Below are positions 32,990 through 43,836 of a stretch of DNA of 64,000 nt, piece by piece (position 1 is the stretch's first letter; each line of letters starts with the position of its first letter). Source of the DNA: Gamarada debralockiae. Taxonomy: Eukaryota; Ascomycota; Leotiomycetes; Helotiales; Hyphodiscaceae. Where the stretch lies: contig NXFV01001620.1 of NCBI GenBank assembly GCA_002803225.1, positions 16,490 through 80,489 of the forward strand. The letters are read 5' to 3'. The notes under the pieces are model-generated. The model did no database searches. It saw nothing but the letters and a program-made list of their open reading frames with translations, and was not told the origin of the DNA. A program made the translations under genes and the position numbers.

Positions 32990-33690
32990 TACACAGTATT
33001 TTTTTTGATCAGGGCTAATTTCGGCCAATGCTCGCTAATTAGCACTAAATCCTAAGCTAAAAACATGTGGCGTTTATGCCCCTCTCTTCACACTAGAGTA
33101 ACTCTCGGACTGCATTATTTTCGTCTTTGAGCGTCTGCAAAACTTAGAGCCATATTCTTTTGTTACGGAACCTTTCCCCAAGTGCTCCGAATTTTGATGA
33201 GACTTCAATGGTCGCGATTAAGTAGGGGGGAACAGCCGAAGCAGCGATCAGTGGCGTGATTGAAACGATCGACAGCATGATCAACCACAGTCTTTTTCTT
33301 ATTGCTAAGTGGTCTCCTTAAGGAGAAATAGTTAAAGAATGTGACATATTAACAACAACTTCGTGGACTTATTAAGGAAAATTTTGTGATTCCAAAACTG
33401 TAAATTTGTCTCCTGACACAGTGCGTCTTGGGACGCAGGGACAGACGTTAGCTTGATATCTAAAGAACTGAAAATACAAGGAGGGGAAGAGCTCTCTTAT
33501 GCGGGGAAAATACAGCTATACCAGATTAGGCAATTCCAACCAACAGGGAGGCACTTCGGTCTCCGTGTCTCTGTATGATTGTGAATAAATGGTGGAAACA
33601 TATTTGGGATCCCTAAGCGGAGGAGGAGGGGCGTTTTCGGGCCCGTCGTTAAAAGTTGATGATTTCTAGTAAGCATGTGAATAGGGTGAG
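32990..33690. other. Non-coding DNA with a relative of the 31.2-kb fragment
   Basis: No complete gene. At 33208 the text MVAIK, stop, GGTAEAAISGVIETIDSMI resembles MVMIEHGGTVKTNFNAINGTIDRII at 31181, with similar bases before the ATG, so these are two decayed copies of one unit about 2 kb apart. Confidence 0.35.
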
Positions 33691-33790
33691 CAGGTCTGAG
33701 CAATCCTGAGCAAACCGGAGCCAACCGGAGCCAACCTGAGCCAACCTGAGCCAACCTGAGCCAACCTGAGCCAACCTGAGCCGAAGCTGA
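33691..33790. repeat. 10-bp minisatellite (ccaacctgag)
   Basis: About ten units on a 10-bp period. The core five copies of ccaacctgag are identical (33731-33780), and the flanking copies are altered (ccaaccggag, caaaccggag, caatcctgag). On the minus strand it reads as a meaningless GSGWLRLAQV-type frame because the period is not a multiple of three. Confidence 0.9.
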
Positions 33791-33799
33791 GCCAGGCCT

Positions 33800-34861
33800 G
33801 AGCAAAGGCGGCGCTGCTCACGTGAGACATAGGGTTAGAAACATTCCCGCCGTATAACAATGGTTATAAGGGGTACGACAGCTCGTCACCGAGATGCTGC
33901 ATTGACTTTCCTCGATGATCCTAGAATCTGGGGATCGAACCTTAGTTAAACCATGCTCTTAATGCAATTTCACGCTATGTCACACGATGCTCAAGCACAG
34001 TGTGTGTTGATCGATGGGAAGCTGGATGATCGTCGTGAGATCCATGGACGAGACCCTGCCGCTTCCGGTGCTGATAAGCGGGAAATGAGTAATAAACCTT
34101 GTTGTACGGCCCTTCTTGTGTGCCTGTTTCCAGGTGGTCTGGTAGAACAGGCATCAAGCCAACGCTGCCTTCCTGCGATGTGATTCGGAATCAGAAAACT
34201 TCGTCACAAGGACCCTGAACATCGTGCTATCTTGTGCTTCCTCTTGAATCGTTTGACTGGTCAGCAATCGGACTTCATCCTTAATATAACCTGCCCAGTG
34301 CAAATTTACGAGGTCTGAATTGGCGATGGTGTATGATACTTGGACAAGAGTCGACTTCTTTGCAAAGTTCTCGGTTTGATGGCATAGACGAACTATAACA
34401 ATGAATTGTTCGCCAAGATACGCCTGAGGATTCTTCGATCACGGATACAGCGAAGGTAGCACGGCGCAGACCGTCCAATATTCATAAAGAGAAGTGACAG
34501 CTTTTCCAGGTAAGACGGAGAGATTGAGATATTGTCTGTTAAGAGTAAGTTATTAACGACATGCCATGATGAAGCCAGATTAGGGGTTCCTACAAGCAAT
34601 GTCATCCGCACTAGCGACCAGATACGGCCTAAAGAGGCAAATTGTTGAACTAACTGTAACATATTTGTCAAGCGTAGACCAACACACCGCCTAGCCTTGC
34701 GGCTTGCAGATCGGTCAATCTCGGCTGTGAGACACATCACATCGTTTGAATCGGGAGGGGATTCTCGAGCTTGAGATCTTTTGGCGCGAAAGGTGACTTT
34801 TTGGTCGTCGGAGAGAATGGCCTCAAACTAACAGATGCCCTTCCATAGTATTTTATGCGAG
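33800..34861. other. Region without a confident gene
   Basis: The best frame is 34393-34740 on the minus strand (115 aa, contains SLGRIWSLVRMTLLVGTPN), which I cannot assign. 33953-34183 plus has no known motif. The right edge is the 3' end of UTP23. Confidence 0.35.
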
Positions 34862-35611
34862 TTATTGATTCTCCCTTTTCTTTGGCTTCTTGACACTAAG
34901 TGGGTTCGGCCCCTTTGCCCGTTTTCCTTTTTTCCGAACTTGAGGCCCTTCTTGGTCCTGTCTAGCTCGACCAGGCACTTCCTCACCGAGAGTATCTTCC
35001 TGTTCATCACGCTTCCTCTTCCGTGTCCCCCTGATACCCTCTCTAAACTTTCCCCTCTCCGCCCTCTCCCTTGTATCCGTAGATACTCCAGACATTGGCT
35101 CTAGTAGTACAACGCTTCGCGTGATATAGATCAATGGCACGCCTGGGATGCTCCTCATATTGCCCCTGATCTCTGGCTCCTGCGCCGCAACGATGTACCG
35201 ATGTGAATTCACTCCCGCTCCTTTTGGATCCACACAGCTCTTCAAGCACTCTAGCGCGGACAACGGCCGCTCCAAATCATGGTGTCCGCATCTCTTCCGC
35301 TCGAATCGTTTGGCACTCTCGATGACGCTTTGGTCGTTGGTGGTATATAGTTGCCGCATACAACATTGGGTAATCATAGGCTTGACTACATAAGGGATCT
35401 GTTAGCATGAGATAATTAATGGGTTATAGAAATAGATCATACCCGTCCCTTGGACAGTGCGGTTGAGAGCGGCTACAAGGTCGATTTTCAAGCGCGCGGC
35501 ATCAAGAACGATGGATGGGGTGACCAAGATCTGGTAGGGTTCTCGAAATCCAAAGGTCAGAGAGTATTGCTGCATGAGCTTGCGGTATTTTTTGGCGCGT
35601 TTTCCACGCAT
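34862..35611 (-). CDS. UTP23: rRNA-processing protein Utp23 (PIN-like)
   Basis: Intact two-exon gene: 35611-35443 and 35385-34862, intron gtatga to tatgtag, 230 residues. It starts MRGKRAKKYRKLMQQYSLTF and continues with GFREPYQILVTPSIVLDAAR, DLVAALNRTVQG, then after the intron KPMITQCCMRQLY and RRCGHHDLE-type text (KRCGHHDLERPLSALECLKSC), RYIVAAQEPEIRG, MRSIPGVPLIYI. It ends in a Lys/Arg-rich nucleolar tail with GPNPLSVKKPKK. These are hallmarks of Utp23, the small-subunit processome protein needed for snR30 release and 18S rRNA processing in the nucleolus. The Cys/His residues in the CC...C..HH...C stretch form its zinc finger. An upstream in-frame ATG at 35683 is possible, but MRGKRAKKYRK matches the usual family start. 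Confidence 0.95.
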
Positions 35612-35759
35612 CGTGGCCGTATTGATTGTGGGGAGTTGAAGGAGACAAAATATGGAAATGCAAAAATGAAATTTCTTGGCCATTTTGTGGTCCGTGCAGG
35701 TAGTGCTCTAGTCACGTGCTAGTCTGATTTGGGGTCCAGACGCGTGACTCTAAGCGAGT

Positions 35760-38400
35760 TCCCTTTTGGCCCCACAACTTCCACACCCCTTTCTGGTGCC
35801 TCACATTACCGCTATCACCCTTTGTGAAATACACTGTATTTCCACAGCAAGATATCCAGCGACGACTATCCTATCCCTAAAAAATGTCCATTCTATACCA
35901 TCTCATCTCCCGCTAGACCGCCTCAGTACAAGCGATATCCTTGCGTTATCACTTTTCTATCGAGGCCTTCCAGTCTGGCAACAAACATATTCGGGACATG
36001 AGAACCACCTCACATGCCTTGAGTGCGCCCTCATCGTCCTCATCGTCCTCATCGTCCTCATCGTCCTCATCGCCCTCGTTTATCCCGTCAATCTCATCAA
36101 CCTCACAACCGTCGCGCAAACGTGGGCGAAATGGTACGGTCGATGAACCAGCACCATCTAAGCGCAAGCTACGGGCCTCCGCATGGGACTTACCACTGCC
36201 AAACCATGATTCAAACGACAACGACGAAGGTCTAGCTGATAAGGACATCATCGTAAAGAGCTACACCAGCTATCTGCGCAACTCTCTATTAGCATATACC
36301 GACGGCTGAAGCAGAAATTTGAAACGATTAGCGTCCTATTCAATGAGATGAAGGCCGCAAATGGTGAGACCAACATCCGCTCTGCTCCCAATGCAGCGCG
36401 TACTCTTGTTCGGGAACTTGCGAGGACCTTCGAAGTGGCTTGATTATCTTGACAAGATGATGCGCATAATTTCAGACGATATTCAAGGAGATGCGTCGCA
36501 AACAGCCTACTCATGGGACGGCTATCTAGTCTAGAAGCTCGTCAGATGGAAATGGAAGGCCTACGAGGGACTTGTGGAGGGGTTTGAGGCCACATCCTTC
36601 CGAGGCCAAATCCTTCCGAGGCCAACTTCCAGAACCGCAGATTGACAAGGAGGACTTGGTCCCGCTTCTCAACGAATTACCAACGATGCTGGGGAATATC
36701 GAACGACATCAGTGGCTGTTGGAAATATCGGTCGCAGGCATATCCATATATCCTTTGCCCGGCCACTGGCTACCACCATCAACCTCAACTGGCCACGTGA
36801 CGTTTGGCCAGATGATGTTTAGCCAGCCTGGCAATCTTTTGAAGTCACTGAGTCCATATCACGGCCACAATACTTTGCACCGAGCACTGGACTTGCTCAT
36901 GCAGGCATTCTACTACGCTCTGATGGCTTTGACCGGGAAATTGTCCATCCGCTGCTTAGTGCTTAGCGCTTCTACCACCTGAGAGCAGGCATTTCTTGCA
37001 CGACCTCGCTAGAAGCCCATCAAAGCCGTCCTCGCTAGAAGTAATGGGCTTTGTTCCAGTATTCTTTCGGCCTAGGTGCAAGATTACCCTATATCTCTGT
37101 CCAGAATCTGCTCGAGAGTCAACGTCACTCGTCTTCGACAGTGTCTTAGCTCGCCAAGGTTCAACTTTCATTGCTCAAGCAGACTGGAAATTTTCAAGCA
37201 ACTCGTATGCCTCCAATGGACCGTGGAGTCTGCCTCAAAAGCTTATCTTCGGGCACGCCTTCAGCAATCAACAGCGCGATCGAATGCACCACTACGCTCT
37301 GGAGAGAAGAGACCACGCCGATATACTTCACGAGTTTATGAAGCCTCGGCGTTTCATCGTTACTCGCGAATTCGGCGAAACAGTGCTAGCTTTAATAGAG
37401 CAAGGAAAATTTTCTCGACAAGCCGATTTGCACCGTGCTGATGATTGACGCTGGAGGACTTTACCTCTTTCTTCCCTGGAAACTGACCTTCTCCACGAGT
37501 CATTGTTTCAGCCCATGGAATACTAGTTGCTGGTCGAGAGGATGTATCGTTCGTGCATCCTACGCTACTCCGCAGGGCGAGGCTCAAAAACCGGGACAGT
37601 GCTACTGTCGACGAAATTGGCTGGCTCCTCCACCCTTCCTGCCCCTCAAATCTAAAATCCATAACAATGCTCTAGGCTCTGCTCCGTACAAGGCAGTGTT
37701 CCTATACATGCCTGATACCCGAACGCAAAGCGAGGTTTTAACTGTGTGCATGGTATCAAAAGTGACCTCCGATGTCATCCTCTATAGCGCAGGCGAGAAT
37801 CAGAAGGATATCAACCTGGCATTGGAAGAAGCGCAGAAGCAGTATAAGAGACTACTCTCTCGAGCTTTCTCAAGCAAAGCTGGTAGCTATGACTGGTGGG
37901 ATAAAGGAAAGAGATTTCCACTTCGTTTCTGCTCGGCGTACGCCGATGATCCGAAGACGCATACGTACAAGGCCTGGGATTCCGGCACAAGAGTTCTGGA
38001 TTTGGCCATTAGAGTTCGAGACCACACTTTTGAAGACTTGCTTCGTCATGGCAGATTGGGTGGCTTCCGCGACCAACCAGGAATTTTCCGTCCATTGGGA
38101 ATCGATAGCATTGATGTCAACGGTATATGAAGAGATATCATATCTCTCTTTATCGCTCAAAAGATGCCTTGAGCCAACGGAGCAAGCTTTCCGAGCCTAT
38201 CAGAGGAGGAAGAGCTTCATCGAACCCAAGCGCAAAGGTTCAAGCTGCGATTGCAGAAATGGCCCACGAGCTAGCGGTGAGAGAAGGAAGGCCCGCTGAG
38301 GATAGTGATCCCGAAGACTCTGATTACCTCGAAGAAGAGAATGAAGGTGAGTCTCCGAGTACAATGAGAGGACGCCACTCACAATAAGGGAAGGTGAGAG
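35760..38400 (+). other. Broken coding-like stretch, family unknown
   Basis: Frames change repeatedly: 35941-36309 (poly-Ser, then KDIIVKSYTSYLRNSLLAYT), about 36290-36440 (KQKFETISVLFNEMKAANG), 36996-37448 and 37435-38130 (YDWWDKGKRFPLRFCSAYAD, TRVLDLAIRVRDHTFEDLL). 38127-38387 follows, with an acidic tail (EDSDPEDSDYLEEENEG). The pieces have protein-like composition but no domain I know. Together they suggest one or two decayed genes or badly fragmented exons on the plus strand. The poly-Ser run comes from a 9-bp repeat (tcatcgtcc) at about 36030-36075. Confidence 0.35.
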
Positions 38401-38443
38401 TGAGAGACATCAAGATGATCCGAGCTCCGATAAGACTCGTTTA

Positions 38444-40540
38444 TTGCTGGGTATCAAAGCGCTTATCACGAGCAAGCCTCATCTAAAACACTTTCCATTT
38501 GACCATGGTGTTCCTTTATTTCCCGAAGATCACATTCCAAAACAAAGACTCATCGTCCCGCCATACCTCCGCCAGAATTCGAGGTTACTGATAAAGATGT
38601 CCTTGAATTTTAAATGCTATGGGTGAACCTGTACGGTATCAGCCAAGCAACAGTGAGTTAACGTACTTGATATCACGCACCACTAACATATCCTGCTTAG
38701 GGCAAGAGGAGGACGACATCAATCGATGCAGAGCATAGATTTTCCACATTCTTGAGAGACTCGCGATGATAGCGATCACATGCGAATCAGCTGATGAGGC
38801 GTGCCTTGTTGGAATAGACCCAGTTTAGTGGCAATCACGAGTTGTGAATGCTTCTTATACTCATCAAGAATGCTTCTTATACTCATCAAGAGAGAATCCA
38901 TCGTATTGTCGCCGATTTCAGAGCTATGCCTCCGCATCTCCAGTTTGTTCTGGGGCGGAAGCAGTGGAATATCGACATGTTTCTCAGTTTACCAAGAGTG
39001 GACCACACTGAACCCGCGCTCGCCTCTGAAAACTTTGTCTAATATTTCATTGGGGTAGTTCACAATCATCTTGATTCTCAACTCCTTAGCTGGTATAGCA
39101 TAAGCAGAGAGCGAGCACATGGCAGTCTTGTTTGACAAGCTGGAGGACTGGTGGAGGCGACCAAAATCGCCCCAATGCTAGCATCATGAATGCCATTAAC
39201 CTTGTGGATGTTGAGAACGGTTACATGTACGGTTTGCTCGACCTACTTGCGCGCAAGTGGTAGTCTAGACTCTAGGCTGTTCAAGAAGCTACTCTTGCTC
39301 GGGATTCTTTCATTCATTGCGGGAGCCTGACTTTCTACTCCCGCCGTCTGGAAGAGGCTCTCAGAGTCTTGGCGACAATGATATCCGATGAGGTTGCGAA
39401 TGACTCTCCAGTCTACCGGGCGATTGCGGACTCTGGGCTGGGTTGAATTCAACAGTTCTCCGTGTTACTGTAGATGTCTGCGTATGAAGTAGCAATCCCC
39501 GCTAATTTACTTAACGGCACCACACATTGCGATTTCATTGTTCGTTCATAACGATCGAGTTTATGCGTTACTAGACTTAGTTCCCTCCACGCTTTAGATC
39601 ACGCCGGACTATAATGCTAATGTCGAAGACGTCTTTGAATCCACTGCTTTGAGCATTCTGGAGTGTGCAGGGTGTCTAGGCTTATTGCGCACTTTAAGGC
39701 TGATCTTGGTGCTACATTCTCCAAGCATAAAAAGACGAGCTTCTTGTTCGTGCACTTGTATTTGATAAGGTTCGAGTGCGCGGCGAATCCCTTAATCAGG
39801 AGTTGCCACATTCTGGGTCTTTGGACATACTCCGAGAAAGCTGAAGCTGCGCGGATTCTTTGTTGCAATCTGTCACTGGGGACGCCTTAGTTAATTCGCT
39901 CATATTTTGGCAAATACTTACAACCAACTGATTGATGAGTACAGCCTCAGGCACACAGCGGTGGGATGAGGACGGTGATTTAGGTATAGCAAGGCAATGT
40001 GATGCTTGGTTACTTGGCAGTGCCGAAAAGCCCGAGGGAAAGCCTCTGGAACGCGTCTTGTCTTTTGTTTGTGAAGCGCATTGTCAATCTAGCTTTGTGT
40101 TAACCAGTGACGCCGGGGACTAGGTGATGCAGCACCAATCCAAGAAAGAGACCTCTTGATCATAATAGCGGATCATAAGATCCTGTCATCTTATGTCTAG
40201 CTCCAGATCGTGGTCCCCGAGCCTTTAAGTTCGTGCAAAACTGTTATTGCCACGGTGAATAATAGTGTTGTAGCTTCCAGCCAAGACCTATTGCTGACAG
40301 ATACAATCTGTCAAGGGGTCATGGATGGAAAAGCCGTTGCCGAAGCTTTCGACAGGCACCACGGAAACGACCAGCAGAGAAATAGATTAGATAAACTAAA
40401 TCAAAGTATCTAGTCAGCAGTGGTCGCTAATAGGAGCTCAAGGTCAAAATATGACTTCGAGGATGAACAGCAGGATTCTTTCTGGTCGAGCTTACAGGAC
40501 GCGATTGATCCTCTATTTGAAGAAATAATGCTTGTGTGAA
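38444..40540 (+). other. Further decayed coding-like stretch
   Basis: Short plus-strand pieces read like protein in different frames: RIVADFRAMPPHLQFVLGRK near 38880-38950, SRRLEEALRVLATMISDEVA near 39340-39400, and 40210-40413. A good GT-AG intron is visible at about 38652-38700 (gtgagtta to ctgcttag, branch ctaac). A 22-bp tandem duplication (aatgcttcttatactcatca...) lies at 38849-38893. No domain is recognised and stops are frequent. Confidence 0.3.
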
Positions 40541-40544
40541 CTTG

Positions 40545-42021
40545 GGAGATCCTAGAAGCATCCTGCACAGACGCACAGTGATCTCGAAGGGGTTTAAGCA
40601 GGACGTGGAGCGGGGGAAATTATAGCGATACTAATTCTGAAAATTTATATTTCTTACGCGGCAATTACCTCTCCACAGTAAAGACACCTTCTCTGTCTAT
40701 ATCTATAGAAATAGCGCGGAGCATTGGCTAGTGTTTCTTCACGACTCCGAATCTCAGCCGAAAGAGAGGCTTCAAGCAATTAAATTATTCACCTTCCATG
40801 CCGAACACCTTCGCCACAACTCAGGGATTTGTAGCAATCACAACTCACACACATCTTAATTGCGAGAAATTCATCCCGTAGAATCAAGAAGATAGAACCT
40901 CAAGGATCATTGAAGTTAGAAGGATAGTCACAAGTAAGTTTGCCCTGCTCAGCCATGTCAGCAGCCTTGTTTCCTGATTTTGTCCGACAGATGGCAAGTG
41001 GATTACGACAAAAAATAGCAGACTTAGTAAAAATTGGCCAAATTTTGGGTGGAAGATCAAAATCAAAGGGATGGATACAGCGAAGAGGTCTCTGCCTCTT
41101 CAACAAGTTAGAAATATCGAGGTTCGCTTCTTCATTGTAGGTGCGATTTGAGCTGAGATATGGAAAGGTGATCAGAACGTTGAGAGATGTGCATCGGAGA
41201 TGATGGCCGAGAATCTCCTTATTGCGAGGAAGCTCTTCGCTTTATATCCGATCTTCGTCTTCTGCTTTACTTCGAATGAAGTTATTTTAAGCTTTTGGAA
41301 GGCAACAATTGCCGCTATTGTGTGGTTTAGCATGCAACATACGGCAACATCTTTCTCACTTGAGATATCCTGGCTCGATGCTTGGTACTGCTCTTCTCTT
41401 CTTTCATGACAGAATTAAAGGAATGCCAAGCCAATATCGACTTCAGCTATAAAACGACATCTGAATCCTTCAGCGCAGACGAACAACTTTCATGGAAGGT
41501 TGTACACATATCAGGGTACATTGGACATTGGGGTCCATTCTCAGATCTCATGGCATAGAGGAAGGGCCAATAAGGAGCCATGGTTTCAAACCTTAAAATA
41601 GGGGGAAAGATCGGGGTGAACAATTGGCCGACATGCAGCTGAACAATCGAGGAAGAAGACGATTGGCTTATTGGCTACCATATACTTTTGTGTAACTCTG
41701 CATGCGCACCCCGCATTTAGACAACGGGGTTTTGTTCAGAGTAACCTTATCATAGGATCGCAATCTTATGCAGATATTGATGGAGATCTGAATTGTGAGT
41801 GGAGAGCTCGTACAGTACATGGGAAAAACATGGCTCGGGGAGATAGATGATTAGGAATTATGCCATGAAGGTAAAAGTATTCTTGTCGCCGCTGGACGTG
41901 CAGGTAGAGAAACATAAGATACCTTCATGCAAGAATAAATTCTAATAATTCATACAACTATCCAAAAGTGCCAACCCAATGCGTCATCATCAACTCCTCG
42001 GCCCCGGTCATCATACCGCAC
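40545..42021. other. Gap without a supportable gene
   Basis: Frames such as 41200-41409 plus (hydrophobic) have no matching neighbours, and I see no RNA gene. The right edge is the 3' end of the nitronate monooxygenase gene. Confidence 0.4.
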
Positions 42022-43275
42022 CTACAACTTCGCAATCATCTTGTTGCCCTTCTGGATCCACTTAACGGCATCACCAACCAACTCGTCAACAACAGCCTTG
42101 GCGCTCTTTTTCTCGTTCACAACGGCGGCTGCCTTGCCCATCAAGAAAGGTCTTGCGTTATCCATGGTCTCGTCATCGATATCATCACCTGCGAAAGATT
42201 AGACGATTTTCTTAGACCAGGAATTGCGCAACTTACCTAAAGTCTCAAAGTCGTGCTCAACGGGAATAACACCCTTGCTCGTAAGCTCCTTAATCTCAGC
42301 AGCGCGGTTCTCCTCCCAGTTGGCGATGTACGGGTTGTTTCGGACCCTGAGAGGTCGGCCAGTGAAGATAATTGTGCGGACGTTATCGTCGTGGCCAGCA
42401 GTTCGGACAGCCTCCTGGTGAGCCTTTGGTGCACCAGCCTCATCAGTCAAGATGAAGCGGGTACCGACCCAAACGGCGGAAGCACCAAGCATAAGAGCAG
42501 CAGCAACAGTTTGGCCATTGTAGATACCACCAGCAGCGATAACTTGGACGGGTGCGCCAGTCATTGGGCTTGTCTTGCCTCTGCAGAGATCGACAACAGC
42601 CGGGATCAAAACAGTTGTAGGAACATCGCCAGTGTGTCCACCTCCTTCACCGCCTTGTGCGCAAATGATATCGACGCCGAGATCGAGGCACTTCTTGACG
42701 TGCTTCGGGTGACCGATCATGTTCATGTAAAGGACGCCGGCCTTGTGGAGACGGTCGACGACATGCTGGGGTGGGACACCAACGGCGGAGACGAAGAGCT
42801 TTGCGCCGCTGTCGATTATGATGCTCACGAGTTCGTCGAGTTTGCCCTTAGTATAATCGTAGCTATTTGGATCATCGTGTCAGCAGCGGCACAATTGAAT
42901 TGTAATCATGAAACGGGTGTCAGCATGCGATTGTGATTACTTTGTCTTTCTGGCGCTGCCACCGACTTGGGGAAGAAGCAAGTCAACACCAAATGGAGCG
43001 TTCTTGTCCTTGAGGAAGGACTTGAGCTCGGCGATTTGCTCGCGGAGCATGTCTGGTGTGTATCCAACTCCTCCGATGACACCGAGTCCTCCCGCATTGG
43101 TGACGGCGGCGGCGAGCTTCGGGCCAGCTGCAACGTTCATTCCTGCGAGGAGGATGGGGTGGTTGATTTTCAGGAGGTCCGTGACCGTTGTGCGGATTTG
43201 CTCTACGATTGATTGTCAGTCAGCTTGCTGTCCAGTTGCTTGGGGCGACATGTGATACGTACGTTTTGAGGCCAT
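42022..43275 (-). CDS. Nitronate monooxygenase (2-nitropropane dioxygenase family)
   Basis: Intact four-exon gene: 43275-43263, 43202-42941, 42862-42237 and 42188-42022. Phases agree and give 355 residues. It is an FMN-dependent TIM-barrel enzyme that oxidises alkyl nitronates to carbonyl compound and nitrite. Visible motifs are NHPILLAGMNVAAGPKLA at the N-terminus, GGLGVIGGVGYTPDMLREQI, then AQGGEGGGHTGD (about residues 160-171, FMN phosphate site region) and VIAAGGIYNG (about 201-210), followed by GASAVWVGTRFILTDEAGAP. The first exon is only 13 bp (MASK). The gene is divergent from the folate enzyme, sharing a 561-bp spacer. Physiological substrate (propionate-3-nitronate or another nitronate) cannot be told. 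Confidence 0.93.
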
Positions 43276-43836
43276 CTTAATGGTGTTGTTGATTGTTGCT
43301 CGGTTACGGATTTGCTTGTAGGAGCGGGACAGGATATTATAGAATTAGAGAGTGAGATGGGTAGGAAGAGGACAGATGTTTGGCAGAAGATGTAGAAAGA
43401 AACAGGAGGGATGTAAAGATGGAAAGATTTATGAGGAAACACTGGTGGATGGTGGAGACTCGGCCTCCGATTTGCGCTAAACTCCACTCTTCTGGGGAAA
43501 GATGCCGAGGCAGGCGCTTCATTTTCCGGCATCACCTGCGAGGCTGAAGTAAGCACCAATTGATTAATGAACAAAGAATTTGCTGGCTCATGGACAAATA
43601 GAATGGAAACATTTTGAAGGGCATAAATACAACAGACAGATTCCCCTTCATTTATGGACTTTCGACATTCACAAGTTTACTCGTAGATCACCAGATGAAC
43701 TTTACTTCACGATTTTACAGTGTAGGGGTATTGACGTGGTCACGTGATAGTCAAATTTTATTGCCACCAAACCTCAGTTAACTTCAAACGTTCAAGTCAG
43801 TCTCGTCATGATCTCGTGAGCCACAAAATATCGTCG
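43276..43836. promoter_or_regulatory. Shared divergent promoter region
   Basis: The spacer lies between the starts of the nitronate monooxygenase (minus) and the folate enzyme (plus). It is AT-rich at 43560-43720 and has a cacgtgat element near 43740. No terminator or third gene fits here, so the two genes probably share this promoter region. Confidence 0.5.

Noticed and set aside
42253..42936. 227-codon plus-strand frame
   Set aside because: Antisense to the nitronate monooxygenase, whose exons and motifs are clear on the minus strand.
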